This document shows, piece by piece, positions 36,853-49,239 of a stretch of DNA of 64,000 bases (positions are counted from its first letter, which is position 1; each line of letters begins with the position of its first letter). The stretch lies in contig JAOALB010000158.1 in assembly GCA_025331125.1 (NCBI GenBank), positions 1 through 64,000 on the forward strand, read 5' to 3'. Both the position numbers and the translations under genes were made by a program. The notes under the pieces were generated by a model that searched no databases, was not told the origin of the DNA, and worked only from the letters and a program-made list of their open reading frames with translations. Source of the stretch: Mycogone perniciosa. Lineage: Eukaryota > Ascomycota > Sordariomycetes > Hypocreales > Hypocreaceae.

Positions 36853-38722
36853 ATGCCGTCTGGAATGTTGAGAAGAGCCGGCGCAACTGGCCTGCGCAAT
36901 GCCAGTGGGCTGACGCCGAGAGCATCCATGGCGACGCTCGCCTCCTTCAAAACACCCACGATTGTCAACGAGCCCAACGTGAGTGAGGTGCTTTCCTGCT
37001 TTACAATCGATGCGTTGAGCTAATCCGAGTCTTTTGAAAGCACCACTATGTCAAGGGCAGCCAGCAACGACAGGGCTTGACAGCCGCCATCGAGAGGCTG
37101 CAGAAGAAGCTCCCTCTTGAAGTACCGGTTGTCGTGGGAGGCAACGAGGTACGGTGGAATCCACCTATCAACTCAATGTTTGACCTGTTTAGGTATACTG
37201 ACAGCTGGGCTTTGCTCGTATCGTGTAGATCAAGACATCCTCCTTGTCCAAGCAGCTCAACCCTTCTGACCATGCAACGACCGTGGCCTCCTACCATACC
37301 GCTACCCCCACCGACGTGACCAAGGCCATCGACGCTGCCCTCGCAGCCAAGCCCGCGTGGGAATCCCTCCCGTTCGCCGATCGGGCTGCCGTCTTCCTCA
37401 AGGCTGCAGACCTCATCTCCACCAAGTACCGCTACGATGTTATGGCCGCCACAATGCTGGGGCAGGGCAAGAACGCCTGGCAGGCTGAGATCGATGCGGC
37501 AGCCGAGCTGGCTGACTTCTTCCGCTTCAACGTCCAGTATGCAGAGGAGCTCTACGCCCAGCAGCCGCAGCACCACACTCCTGGTGTTTGGAACAGGCTT
37601 GAGTACCGCCCGCTTGAGGGCTTCGTCTATGCTGTCAGCCCCTTCAACTTTACGGCCATTGCTGGAAACTTGCCCGGCGCGCCGGCGTTGATGGGCAATG
37701 TGGTTGTCTGGAAGCCTAGCGACTATTCTATTGCGTCCAACTGGTTGGTCTACAATATCCTGCTCGAGGCTGGCCTGCCCAAGGATGTGATTCAGTTTGT
37801 GCCCGGCAACCCTGAGGAGATCACCAAGACTGTCCTGTCGCACAAGGAGTTTGCTGCTCTGCACTACACCGGTAGCACTGCCGTTTTCCGCAAGCTTTAT
37901 GGTGCCATCGGCCAGGGAGTCGCCGAGGGCAGGTATAGGTCGTACCCCAGGATAGTTGGTGAGACTGGCGGCAAGAATTTCCACCTGATCCATCCTTCTG
38001 CCGATATCGAGAATGCAGCCATCCAGACTATCAGGGGCGCCTTCGAGTTCCAGGGACAGAAGTGCAGCGCCACATCGCGCTTGTATGTACCCAAGTCGGC
38101 ATGGCCAGAGTTCAAGGAGAAGCTCGTCGCAGAGACAAAGAAACTTACGCAGGGCGTGCCGTGGGACCACGCCAACTTCATGGGGCCTGTCATTCATGAG
38201 GCTTCATTCAAGAAGCTCTCTGGGGCCATTGATGAGGCCAAGCAGGATAGCGAGTTGGAACTGGTTGTGGGTGGCACGTACGACTCCTCCAAGGGCTACT
38301 TTGTCCAGCCTACTATCTATCAGACCACCAACCCCGCGCACAAGTTCCTGTCTACTGAGTTCTTCGGTCCCATCCTAACGACATATGTCTACGATGACGG
38401 CGCCCCGGACGCCTTTGCCAAGGCATGCGAGCTGGTAGACACGACGTCCGAGTACGCCCTTACTGGATCTGTCTTCTCAAGCGACCGGGAGGCGGTTCGC
38501 TTCGCTGAGGAGGCGCTGCGTAATGCAGCGGGCAACTTTTACATCAACTGTAAGAGCACTGGTGCCGTGGTAGGCCAGCAGCCGTTTGGAGGAGCAAGGG
38601 CGAGTGGTACAGACGACAAGGCCGGTAGCCCAAACCTTCTGACACGATTTGTGAACATTCGGTCAATCAAGGAGGAATTTGGAGCTACGACCAAGGTGGC
38701 GTATCCAAGCAATGAGGTGTAA
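36853..38722 (+). CDS. put2: Delta-1-pyrroline-5-carboxylate dehydrogenase, mitochondrial
   Basis: Second enzyme of proline breakdown: it oxidises P5C/glutamate semialdehyde to glutamate with NAD+ in the mitochondrial matrix (yeast PUT2, Aspergillus prnC, ALDH4 class). Exons 36853-36978, 37041-37148, 37229-38722 give 575 aa, the usual length. The first exon encodes an Arg-rich, acid-free import signal (MPSGMLRRAGATGLRNASG). ALDH motifs: the general-base Glu in GETGGKNFH near 321-329 and the catalytic Cys in GQKCSATSR near 353-361. Introns 62 and 80 nt sit in the N-terminal part only, and removing them restores VGGNEIKTSS. No proline oxidase, transporter or regulator is adjacent, so this is not a prn-type cluster. 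Confidence 0.96.
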
Positions 38723-41471
38723 GAAATTTAACGAATAGGGGTAGCCTGGGTGGGTGCTGTATGGCGTTCAGAAAAGTCATGATTTTTTATGGTATCCAGG
38801 GTAAGGAAAGATATCAGTCTGTCCTTTGGGCGCACACCCGCGAGTTTTATGACAGCCATCAAGAATGTATAGTAATGAAATTTTGCATCACGAACAGACT
38901 GGGGGGAAAATCCACACATAAAAACAACTACTGAATAAAGGGGTTTCCTTCTAAGCTTCAAGTTCGCTTTCAAATCTCGGAAATTTGTGATGGGATGTCA
39001 ATTTCATTACTCGTACGTAGTGTTTGATTCCAAACTCTTGGCAAAAAAGCTTGGCATCGGATTGGCGTCATCCGGCAGATTGAGCCTTTTACTTGTCTTG
39101 TACTCCGTAGTACGAAGTACTTCATACATCTGCTCAGTTAATGCTACGTCACGCAGAGAGAAGAAGGAACACATCCTCTTCACACGAGCAAAGAAGACAA
39201 AATTCCATGCATTACATGGGAGAAGGGTAAGGCAAATGTGGTCAAGACAGCACGCACCGCAATATGCAAGCCACGTGTTAACTGAATAACCTAAAGATGC
39301 GGAGGTGACTTCAACTCCACATAACCAGTACTCGTACGTGTATTTGATCACAGAGGTCCAGTATTTCAGGGGATTTTGATTGAACCTTTGGGGGAAGATG
39401 TCTGGCGAAGCTACGCACGGAGCAGTGAAACATCGCGTCTGTTCTCCTAAAAGCTTATTGCTAGGCGTTAGTGGCGGGCTAACAATTGATGGCCAACCCG
39501 GAACTTGACGTATTACTACGGAGTACTAGCAGCAGTACTTCGTGCTTTGTACGAAGTAGTGCGAGTAGTAGTCGTTGGAAGGTCCGGATCTTTAGGAGGC
39601 GCAGTCAGCTCAGCTCGTACAATAGTTGAGTGGGTTCAGGATTCTCTCCGATCGGGAGTGTGTGTACTCCGTATAAGTGAGAGGAGGCTACGTGGTGTTT
39701 GGCATTAAAAGTTGTTGGGTAATCATGGCTTGTCAGACAGCGGACACGTGCTCATAGGCAAGGGTAAGGGGAATCCAGAGTGCTTCGTACCCTTACGACC
39801 ATTACGAGAGGTTTGGCGTTGATTCGACATTCACCACAGGACACACGAGCTGGCCCAACGTGTTTGCGTCTTTTGCGGCACACGGCAACTGGGGCTGGAG
39901 CCCGCGCATGCATTGATGGATCATATGTACTTTGTACTCTGTAGGTCTGGTCTTGTTGGTGAGATGTGACGGCTTGTCCTCGTGCTCCTGACGACCTTTC
40001 CGGGGACTGGAGCAGTTATTAGTGAGTGTGATTGTTTCCTCCCGGATGTAACTTATTGCTCCGTGCTTTGGTGTATTTCCCAACAAATACGGAGTACTCC
40101 GTATTATTACTACATTTACTATGTACTTCGTACTATGGAGTACTCGTATACTATCTATCGGTAAGGCTACGGGGAGGCTGCGATCTGTCTGTCTCATCCG
40201 GGGCACGTGAGGTGGAGATGAGTCGGCGAGCACGAGACTCGGTTGCGAGGCCTCAGAGGATGATGGCTTTCGGCCCATAATCCCGGAGCTCACCACATGG
40301 GCCTATGCGACCCGCTGATTCGTCCGTGACACAGCGACACCATGACGAGCACGCGACCATTTTCTCGATGCTGCTTGGTCAATTGGAAACGCCCGTTTTT
40401 GCTCGACTTTGATTTTCTAGACTCCATGTGCCTTTCTATTCCCCCTTGTTTTCTCTTGTAGTATTAGTACTACTATTACTACCTGCTACTGAGCTGAGGT
40501 GGTTGCATGGGCCTTTTTGATCCTACGGCATCACTGATAGGGAAAGGTGCTATCTCTCTCATACTATTAGTGAGCGCACCAAGGAGAATGTGAAGAAAAC
40601 GTGGAAGGAGCAGACAGACGTTATCTTTTTCATTTCCCTTTCCCTTTTCTGATCTCCATGAAAGTTTCCCCCTTCTTCCCCCCTCTTTCATCACTGCATC
40701 CTCTCCTGGTTTAAGGTGCATGTATGCTCTCGTGCCCTGTGTCGGTTCGTGATATTCTGCTGTGATACGCCCTCACCAGTCTGTCCACATTGAGTTCGGC
40801 CGCGTCACATATCATTCCTCGAGCAGCAAAGCAAACCAATCAATCATTTTCCCGAGTACGTACGCACTACAGCGTCGTATGTACATGCAGAGCCAGCCAC
40901 AGGTGAAAGAAATCACCCTCGCAAACAAAAGGACATCGATAAGCCATCTGGAGACCAGCAACCAACCAAAGAGGGACAGCGTGAAAGATAAGGAAAGCCA
41001 GGCGCAGCACCACCAAAGCGTCACTGTCGTGTCTCGGCGTCTCAGCTCACCTTGTCACCACAGCCAAAAAAGGCACTACTTCTAATCGTACTTGTACAAA
41101 AGGACGACTTGCCACGGCATACGGGCTTTCTACCTATCAAACACCAATTTGGTACCCTTTTTCTTCCTTTATCTGAACGTTATCGAAGTCCAAGAGGGCG
41201 GTGCTACAGTCACTGCTACGACAAAGAGCCCCGGGATCCGAGGAGACTGCGCCCGACCACCATACTTACACGAGCAAGTGACCCGGAGAATTTGTCGTTA
41301 GGATCCCGTTTAGTCGTCCATTGGCCTGTCAAACGTTTCATATCGCGTATCGAGAGGGGAAAAAAAGGCCGAACGTCTAGACGCATACGAAGTACAGCAG
41401 CCCACATCCCTGCTTGCTGCTGAACAGGACTCGTCATCATACAAACAATTTAATAATACATACTAGCGGCT
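38723..41471. other. Long spacer and leader of the bHLH gene
   Basis: About 2.7 kb with no supported gene. It holds five copies of TACTCCGTA/TACGGAGTA between 39101 and 40103, including a perfect palindrome, plus variants TACGAAGTA and TACTTCGTA. The right half (40850-41470) precedes the regulator start codon and contains several short upstream frames, which would be usual for a long leader but are not proven. Confidence 0.5.
40086..40105. repeat. Perfect 20-bp palindrome of the dispersed motif
   Basis: TACGGAGTA and TACTCCGTA overlap by two bases and extend by AA/TT on each side, so the 20 bases equal their own reverse complement. About 20 bases further on, a looser copy (TACTTCGTAC, then GGAGTACTCG) follows. 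Confidence 0.9.
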
Positions 41472-42745
41472 ATGCCTCGTCCGGCCCTCCCACCTACTCC
41501 TGGATCCTCCTCTGATATCAAGGGCAAGGACGGCATCCAGCAACTCGCCTCTCTCCAACTGACATTTGAGCTGCCACCTCCAGCAGTCCACGATGCCCAT
41601 GCATCTTATGCCTCATCCGCCGACTCCAAGATCTCACCAATCAGCGCAACTTGCCCGCCATCATCCTTAAATGCTGCCATATCCCCGAGAACCACATATC
41701 CCATGCAGGCTGCCGAGACTGTAAAAGCCCGTCGGAGATCTTCTGCTGCTGCCAAGGACAACACCTTTGCTTTGCCACCACCCCCCACCTGGTCTAGGAA
41801 AATCATCCAGATGAAGCCTAGAACGCAAGAGACGGGCGAAAGCTCAACCTCCGCCAAAGAGCCCGCCAAGACCGGCAGTGGCAAGGCATCCGCTGCTGCC
41901 AAGACATCCGGAGCCGGGTCCGGGCCCGGCTCCGGATTGGGGGCTGTCGTCAACAAGGAACAAGGAAAGAAAAAGCAACCCAGTGCAACCAGTGCTGCTG
42001 GCAGGAAAATTGCTAGGAAAACAGCACACAGTCTGATTGAGCGAAGGAGGCGGAGCAAAATGAATGAGGAGTTTGCTCTTTTGAAGAGTATGATCCCTGC
42101 GTGCACGGGCGAGATGCATAAACTGGCCATTCTACAGGTTCGTGGCCCATCATCCTTCACATGTTTTTTTTTATAAAAAATCTTGGGATGAACAATCAAA
42201 CTAATTTTTTTCGGAAGGCTTCAATTGAATACGTTCGCTACCTCGAGGACTGCGTAGCCAAGCTCAAGGCGCAGCAAGTCGAGGTGCAACAGGGCCGACC
42301 TGAAGCCTCACAAAGCCCCTTGCCACCCATCCGGGAATTCCACCCAACATTCCGGGACGACACAGCTGCTGATATCGAGATGACTGACTCAGAGGCAACG
42401 TCGCCCGTCTTCGCTCCTCAGCGGCCGTCTGTTTCTCCCGCAATGTACGCTCAGGACTCCCGCCACCGTCAGCACTCGTATTCATCGGTATCCACCGATC
42501 AGAGACATTACAGTTACAGCAACTCTGCCGGCACATCACCGGCATTTGGGCCCCAACATTACGGCGGCAGTGGCGGTTACACCTCTGCCTCTGGGTCGAC
42601 CCTTACGAGTCCAGCGCTGAACCCCCAAAGTGATCTTGACCAGGAGGCTACGGCGGCATTGCTGATGCTTAACAGTGATAGGAGGGGAACAACAATCAAC
42701 AGTAGTGGGCGGGCCTTGTCGGTTCGTGATCTGCTTAGCTCATGA
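41472..42745 (+). CDS. bHLH transcription factor
   Basis: Exons 41472-42137 and 42218-42745 (80-nt intron) give 397 aa. A basic helix-loop-helix domain spans about residues 178-245: the basic region HSLIERRRRSKMNEEF carries the Glu and Arg residues that read E-box DNA (CANNTG), helix 1 runs to KSMIPAC, and helix 2 is ASIEYVRYLEDCVAKLK. The intron falls exactly between the loop end (KLAILQ) and helix 2. Outside the domain the protein is Ser/Pro/Ala/Gly-rich and disordered. It ends in LSVRDLLSS, a short conserved-looking hydrophobic tail. The basic region resembles S. pombe Esc1-like and Pho4-type fungal factors, but target genes cannot be inferred. Confidence 0.9.
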
Positions 42746-43332
42746 GGGATATATGGTTTCCCTACTTTTCCGTTGCAAGTCGGCTGGATACCCACGACGT
42801 AATTACGCGCTTGTTTCTTTTGCTTCTAACTGTTTTCGACTGCAACTAAAAGTCGTGTTACGAGATAACGTTCCCTTGTTATGATTTAGTACTGCTATAC
42901 TGGCCGGTGGAATATTGGACAAAATAACATTATAATTCAATGGAGTTTGGGACCGTGGGTAAAGGCACGCCAAATATGCGTTGTCGAGAATGGTGGACTT
43001 GGGCTGGTGTTTCGGCTTGAGGAGTTGAGCGTATACTGCTGTTGGTTCTTGGGCGATGTCATGAGATAAAAGCGTAATAGTACTAGCATTTTATTACATC
43101 TTTCCACTCTTGATCAATAAACATGGTGTTCTGTTTTTTATGTGTCTGATTTATCTGGTTGTGGGTTAATAGATCATTACATGTCAACATTTATCTCATT
43201 CCATCTCTTGTATATCATGACTTTAACCTCTCACTGCCAGCAATGTCATCATTTGCGTCTTTGACCAAGAACCTATTGTTTTCTTCGTTAGGCTTGGTTC
43301 CACGATACCAGACGTCGGACGGGAAAAGCAAC
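42746..43332. other. Convergent intergenic spacer
   Basis: 3' flanks of the bHLH and per1 genes, A/T-rich. Nothing else recognised. Confidence 0.5.
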
Positions 43333-44422
43333 TCACTTGTACCACAGGATTGTTGGCGCAATTGTCATTAGGTGCCACAGGCTATGCGCATCAATGCAGC
43401 CTAGCCAGGGCGGGAAATCGAACAGCTCCATGCTCATGGCGAACATGACCCAAGCAACTGCTAGACCGGGCCACATGGCCCACATACGGCGCGACTCACG
43501 GTAGCGACGGAAGCTGAACCAGCTCCATAGGGAGTTCTGGATGACGCCAGCGGCGACGTTGGCGGCCATGTTATAGGTGTAGTCCCAGTGCACGCCCTTG
43601 AGGTAGCCGACGTGGCAGAGGTATAAGAAAGCGCAGAGAAGTGTCCAGGCGTGGAGGACGGAGCGGCGCCGGGGGGTGCGACGGTCGAGGCGGAAGATGC
43701 GCACGGGGGTGTAGTACATGCCATACAGTACTGAGGCGCCGGCGGCGAAGTAGTCGAGTTGTTCGGTGAGGGCGAAGTCACGGGTGTGAAAGATGGCGCT
43801 GAAGACCCAGGAGGCGAGACCGAAGTAGGAAAAGGTTTCGTAGAACCGGCGGAGACGGTAGTCTGCGGGGATGAGGGCGCGGACATTCTTGAGGCCTTGA
43901 TAGTGTGCCCAGAAGTTGCCGAGGGAGAAGAGGACGGAGAAGGGCTCTTGAATTCCGAGAAAGCGGTAGAAGGGCCATTTGCCATGGAATTGGACGATGG
44001 GGAGGGAGGAGGAGACGCGGGAGGTGGTGGTGATGTGTTGACAGGTGTAGTCGCATTCGCTGGCGCAGTTCCAGAAGATGAGGCGACGGTGGAGGGCTGT
44101 TGTGATTCAAGCAACATGTTAGCTTCGAAGACGAGGTTTCGGCGCATAGACTTGGGGGAGGGATGGGCGTAAGAGGAGGACGTACGGATTGGAGTATGGG
44201 CTTTCCCAGGCGCGCAGTTTTCGGCTTTGCAGACCTAGGGAAGAGGCGTCAGTACCGCTGCGTATGCGATCTGCCGCGAAAGCATCAACTTGCCTCGAGG
44301 CAGTGTTTAAACTCGGGCAGTTGATCGCCAATGGAGGCATGACTTGTGCCGGCGAAGAGCACGACAACGAGCAAGATCAGGGAGACGGCGCGAATCCATG
44401 GCCTCCCCCTATCGGACGCCAT
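43333..44422 (-). CDS. per1: GPI-anchor lipid remodelling protein Per1 (PGAP3 family)
   Basis: ER membrane protein needed to remove the unsaturated acyl chain from GPI-anchor lipids before ordered-lipid remodelling. Exons 44422-44294, 44234-44186, 44096-43333 (313 aa). A signal peptide ends near TSHAS (residues 26-30). The luminal Cys-rich part is HCLEVCKAENC followed by FWNCASECDYTCQH. Then come about seven membrane helices with the family motifs HGKWPFYR, FGLASWVFSAIFHTRD, WDYTYNM and DAHSLWHL; the conserved His and Asp residues of this hydrolase-like superfamily are present. The first intron reads correctly only with a GC donor (GCAAGT): using the nearby GT shifts the frame. It is divergent from mps1, with about 1 kb between the starts. 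Confidence 0.95.
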
Positions 44423-45424
44423 GGCGCCAGCATCGACAGAACGGCGAAGAGGATTGAATGAAGTTGTTGTTATTGCAGAGTGCACAGAGATGGATAAAGG
44501 CCACAGTATGTACGAAGTACTTCATAGATATTAGTATATGCGGTCAGAATGTGTGAGACCCGTCCTGTGATTTGATGGCTCTGCTGGTGTAAGATGCGGG
44601 AGTTGGGATAAAATGAACCCTTGTCGCTTTCGGAGGGTTCGGAGCTGCATTGCGACCCGACGCGAAAAACGCCTTTGTGGGGGACGCAGGACATTGTATT
44701 CGTACACTGGCAGTAGTAGTACCCTTAAGTGATACTCCCCATCTATAGAAAAGATGTTACCTGGGTTTCTTATAGGACCTCGAGCTCTTAGAAAGATATT
44801 GCGGCATTGCTATTTCCACCAGGGTACTGAATTTGCACAACTGATTTATATACTACTAATTTAATGAATCTCGTATCGCCTCAAAGAGCTATTCCAGGGG
44901 GGGTGCATGGCAACAGCCTTAGAGGTTCGAGGTACTGATACTGACGTTCTCCTTCGAGACCAAACGCGCGGGGTTAGGAAATGATCTGAACTTCATAAGG
45001 CATCTTCACGTGAAAACGAAGCGGCGGATTGATCCGTGTTGCCTTGCAGTTATAACTTGTTAAAAATCCAGTCCATCATCAAGCGGCTTACTTGGCTTGC
45101 TCAACCCGTTATCAGATTTTGATCGAAGGGTCCATTTGCGTTGGGCCAATGACCAATCCGGATCGTCGTTGCCCACGGCAACCGGGAGTGCGCTGATTGG
45201 CTACCGGGGCACGCAAACACCAAACCCAAAATACCAAACCTAGCTTCTCTGTTCTTCATTTCTTGAACATGCACCCGGACGCGACGAAGCAGCTAATTTC
45301 TTGATCGATTCTTACATATCACACCATGGGCGAGTTGGACACGCAAATCATCTCTTAGTTACACCAACACTTCACCAATTGCTTGACGACCGAATAGCTA
45401 CCGCTGCCCGTCAACGCGTCCGAC
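44423..45424. promoter_or_regulatory. Divergent promoter region, per1 / mps1
   Basis: About 1 kb between two divergent starts. Near the kinase side are two CCAAT words (45146-45150, 45153-45157) and an inverted one (ATTGG at 45196-45200), a pattern expected for the CCAAT-binding HAP/NF-Y factor. An ACGCGT word (45414-45419), the MCB element used by G1/S factors, sits six bases before the kinase ATG, but a 6-bp word is weak evidence. Confidence 0.4.
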
Positions 45425-48054
45425 ATGGCGACTGCTTCGCCAACTCCCATGGCTACCGGTCCTGTCCGGAGGACCTCCCAACGACAGGCCCTACGACGAC
45501 ATCCTTCACATTCGAAACTGAATAGGAGCGAGAGCCAACCTGCTCTTGCGATACACGCCAAGGCCCAATCGAAACAATACGACGATGACAGCTCCGAAGA
45601 CGAGATCCCCGTGCCTATGAAGCTCAGTGCTCTCACCAAGGCGTTGCTGAATGATGGTGCCCCCGCCAAGTCAGTGGAACGCCCGCCTTCGCCTCCACGC
45701 ACAAGACGACGAAGTGCAATGAACGCGTTGACATCCTCTGCTGCTGATCGGGGGAGGAACTTGAGATCTGGAAGCGTACAAGCACCCGATGGCAGGTCTA
45801 GTCCTGTCAGGGATACTGGTGCTAGCCCAGTGAGGAAAAGAGTTGTTCGACTCAGCAACACGCCCCAGAGCTTGAGTCAGATGAGGTCTTCCCAACGGCG
45901 TTCTACCTCAATGTCTCGGTCAACTCAGCGACAGCCACAACAACAAAACAGTCGACCACCGAGCAGGGACAAGTCTTCCGATGAGCAGCCAGAATCACAA
46001 CCAGACATCAACACACCGGCTCCGGGTAGCCGAGTTGTACGAATCTCAACGAATTCGTCTGGTAATCGAGACCGCATGGGATCGGCTGGTCCATCTTCTG
46101 GACGGTCATTTGACCGGTCCGCTGTTGATAGATCCGCTCTAGAAGTCGATTATGACCGCCTCGAAGCTCCTGAAACGGTCGCCCGAAATGCTGCACCAAT
46201 TGGCCTTGGTAGTGTTTCTCGATATACTTCCACCAGAGGCCGACCGGAAGACAATGCAAACTTGCAGAGCTCAATGCGAATTAAGCGAGTGGGAAAGGTT
46301 GCCGGCAGCTTTCTCAGCGGTCCTGCGCGACGGGGTAGACGGAGACAGAGTGAGGAGGATGCTGAAGGGAATAGGGAAGAGGAGCACTTCAACAACTCTA
46401 ATCAAGAGCACGGGAATCATCATCTAGACGACGCACCGGATTCCCTGTACTACCCTGACATAAACCGTGACTTTCACTCTGGAAGTCCTGTTAGTGGAAG
46501 CGCTGCCAGGGCGATTCATAGGAGACATCTCTCTAACATGGATATGCGAGGTGGATCTGCAAGGTCGTCTCCGCGAGAATTTGAGCGCGAGCCGGAAAAG
46601 GAGCGGCAGCCAGAGAGGGAGGAGGAGGAAATCCCCTACAGAGTCTCAGTACCCCAACCATCGTTACCTTCGTCAAATGACCAGGAGAATGAAATCCACT
46701 CCGCCTATAGTCGCTCCAAGCCTTCATCCGAAGATCTCTTCGAGAAGATCCCCCGACGACCCTTGGCTTCCGATCTTGGACTGGGTAGGAATGTATCGCC
46801 TGAACGAAAGCCATTGGCCTCAATTGCAAACAATACGCCACATCGACCTGCCCCCCCTCCACCTCCCAAGATGTCTGTTTTAGAAGCAGCAACATCTGCT
46901 ACGGGGGCTGCCACGACCACTCAGACCAAGCAGCGAAGAAATGTGTTAAGGGTCAATGGAAAGTCATACACCAGATTGGATTGCCTGGGTCGAGGTGGCA
47001 GCGCCAAGGTTTATCGTGTGACGGCAGAGAACGGCCACATGTTTGCTTTGAAACGAGTGGCCCTGGAAAACGCAGATGAGGCGACAATCAAGGGATACAG
47101 GGGCGAGATTGACCTGCTTGGAAAACTGGCTGGCGTGGACCGTGTCATTAACCTCTTCGCTTATGAGATGAATGGGGAGAAGCAGGTGCTTAGTCTGGTG
47201 AGTGCCTTGATATACTATCATGAGGTTGATCCGAAAGCTAACTAATCTAGGTTATGGAAATGGGCGAGAGAGACTTGAATGCTCTCTTGGCAAGTCGCCA
47301 AAATCCCGAAGCTTCCAAATTCGACCCCGTGTTTGTGCGGTTTTACTGGAAGGAGATGTTGGAGTGCCTGCAATCAGTCCATCAATACGATATCGTTCAT
47401 TCCGACCTGAAGCCTGCCAACTTTGTTCTCGTCAAGGGTCGACTAAAATTGATTGATTTTGGCATTGCCAACGCTATCCAGACTGATGAAACTGTTAATG
47501 TTCATCGCGAGACACAAATTGGCACGCCGAACTACATGTCTCCCGAGTCGCTGATAGATTCCAACAACCCTCGCGGCGGACGACTTCCTGGTCGGCCGAA
47601 GCTTATGAAGCTTGGAAAGCCGAGTGATGTTTGGTCACTGGGCTGCATTCTTTACCAGATGGTTTATGGCTTGCCGCCATTTGGTCACATTGCGAACCAG
47701 ATGGCGAGATGCCAGGCCATTATTAACTGGGATCACGCCGTTGAGTTTCCATCTCGTGGTATGGGTGGCGTGCCGGTTCCCCCATCACTTATTAGGACTA
47801 TGAAACGTTGTCTCAACCGGGACCAGCATATGCGACCTACATGTGAGGAGCTCCTCCATGAGACTGACCCTTTCTTATACCCCGTGGAAGTCGGCGACAA
47901 GGCTCTCCCTATTGACGAGGAACTTCTTGGAAGAATCATCCAGAGTGTTGTCACAAGATGCCGCGAACGCATGCCTACTGAATCAGAGAGCATGAGTGTA
48001 TGGCCACAGGCTTACTGGACCAGCATTAGGAAAGCCATGGCTAATAGGATGTGA
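45425..48054 (+). CDS. mps1: Dual-specificity kinase Mps1 (TTK/Mph1), spindle checkpoint
   Basis: Kinetochore kinase that starts the spindle assembly checkpoint by phosphorylating Spc105/KNL1-type targets; in yeast it also serves spindle pole duplication. Exons 45425-47197 and 47251-48054 (53-nt intron) give 858 aa. The first 510 residues are disordered, rich in S, R, P and Q, as in fungal Mps1. The kinase domain fills about 515-800: Gly loop LGRGGSAKVY, ATP lysine in FALKRV, catalytic loop HSDLKPANF (His-Ser-Asp replaces HRD, normal for Mps1/TTK), DFG in KLIDFGIAN, and the activation segment GTPNYMSPE. The TPNYM stretch and the HSD loop identify Mps1 rather than another kinase. The intron lies within the N-lobe, just before the hinge VMEMGERDL. 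Confidence 0.95.
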
Positions 48055-48609
48055 AACAAACAACAAAATCTTGCAAAAAAACATGCGGCATATTAGAAGT
48101 ACAAAAACCAGATCGGCGCATTCATTTTTCTTTATCACTGCGGGTGGAGACGAGAAAACGCTTTTTCTTATGATGACGCTTTTTGAAAGCCCTTGCATCG
48201 CCAGCTTGGTGTTGTGGAGTTTTATCTTTTCTTCCATTATTGTTCTTTTTCTTGTCTTTCATTGTGTACGGCCCTTTTTTTGTATGGCGGAGTGGTCAGG
48301 ATGCACTCGTAATTTGGATTGGGGTTTCAGCATGGAATAGCGTTTTAGGACATTGCCTTGCGATATGGCGCAAAGATCGAATGTCGAGATCATTGGAGTC
48401 TTTTTCCTTTCTTCACAAGATTGCAAGTCTGTCCTTGTGCGAGCTGCGGTGATTGTTGTAATGTCCGTTCATTATTGTACAGCCAGCCATGTTTGCTGGT
48501 GAGATGATGATACATTGTCTCACGATGTTATCATGCCGTTATTTCATACATCAATGTGCCATCTTCGGTTATTTAGTTCTCAATCCAACGCCACTGCTAC
48601 CAACAGAGC
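48055..48609. other. Convergent intergenic spacer
   Basis: 3' flanks of mps1 and the bL21m gene, T-rich. Nothing else recognised. Confidence 0.5.
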
Positions 48610-49239
48610 TCATGAAGATGGCTCCCCAATCTCCTCCACGTTGTTGATATTCAACTCTGAGATCCGCAAGATGGTGTATCGATGTTTGCTCTTGGCCTGA
48701 CGCTTCCGCCTCTGCCTCCGCTTCTTCTTAATTTTAATCCTTAACGGCTCTGACTCCGTCCCGAGAACCGTCGCACGACACTCAAATACTCGCTCATCGA
48801 TGTGCGGCGCTCCCTTCATGGTGTAGTCCCGACTGCCAATAACACTGGCGCGATTCAATCGGAGCACGTCGCCGGGCAGCACACCGGGCATCTTGAAGGG
48901 CAGCCGGATCTGGTCACCTTCTTGGACAAGGTAAGGGAAGCCATGGATGTGGACGGTGATGTAGTGGCCTGGCTGGGCAGCGAGTAAAGGGAGGAGGTTT
49001 TTGACTGAGTCGGCGATTGGTGAGGGCGGCGCAGCTGGGTGGCTCTTCTTGAATGCCAGTGGACGAATCTCATCTTCGGTAGGATTGGCGGCATTGTTGA
49101 CGTGCCGCTGCGCAATGGGCTCGACGATGGGTGCGGTGGTGTTGAATGCGCGAGCTCGAATTGGCAGTGCGAGTCGAGGAGCGAGACGACAGCTCGGCGC
49201 TCGGAGCTCCAGAACGGAGCGGAGAAGTGCTCTGCTCAT
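48610..49239 (-). CDS. mrpl49: Mitochondrial large-subunit ribosomal protein bL21m
   Basis: Component of the mitochondrial 54S ribosomal subunit, homologous to bacterial L21. Intron-less, 209 aa. Residues 1-35 are Arg- and Ala-rich with no acidic run (ending near RARAFNTTA) and look like an import signal. The L21 core spans about 90-200: YITVHIHGFPYLVQEGDQIRLPF, then GDVLRLNRASVIGS and the highly basic KIKKKRRQRRKRQAKSKHRY stretch that contacts rRNA, ending LRISEL. The start ATG is 293 bp from the divergent nsa2 start. Confidence 0.95.
   Translation of the reverse strand: MSRALLRSVLELRAPSCRLAPRLALPIRARAFNTTAPIVEPIAQRHVNNAANPTEDEIRPLAFKKSHPAAPPSPIADSVKNLLPLLAAQPGHYITVHIHGFPYLVQEGDQIRLPFKMPGVLPGDVLRLNRASVIGSRDYTMKGAPHIDERVFECRATVLGTESEPLRIKIKKKRRQRRKRQAKSKHRYTILRISELNINNVEEIGEPSS

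Noticed and set aside
36853..38722. Possible proline-utilisation cluster around P5C dehydrogenase
   Set aside because: Neighbours are a PhoD-like phosphatase and a bHLH factor; no proline oxidase, permease or prn-type regulator is present.
39802..40296. Minus-strand open frame of 164 codons
   Set aside because: It runs across the palindromic TACTCCGTA sites, which are otherwise always non-coding, and shows no domain.
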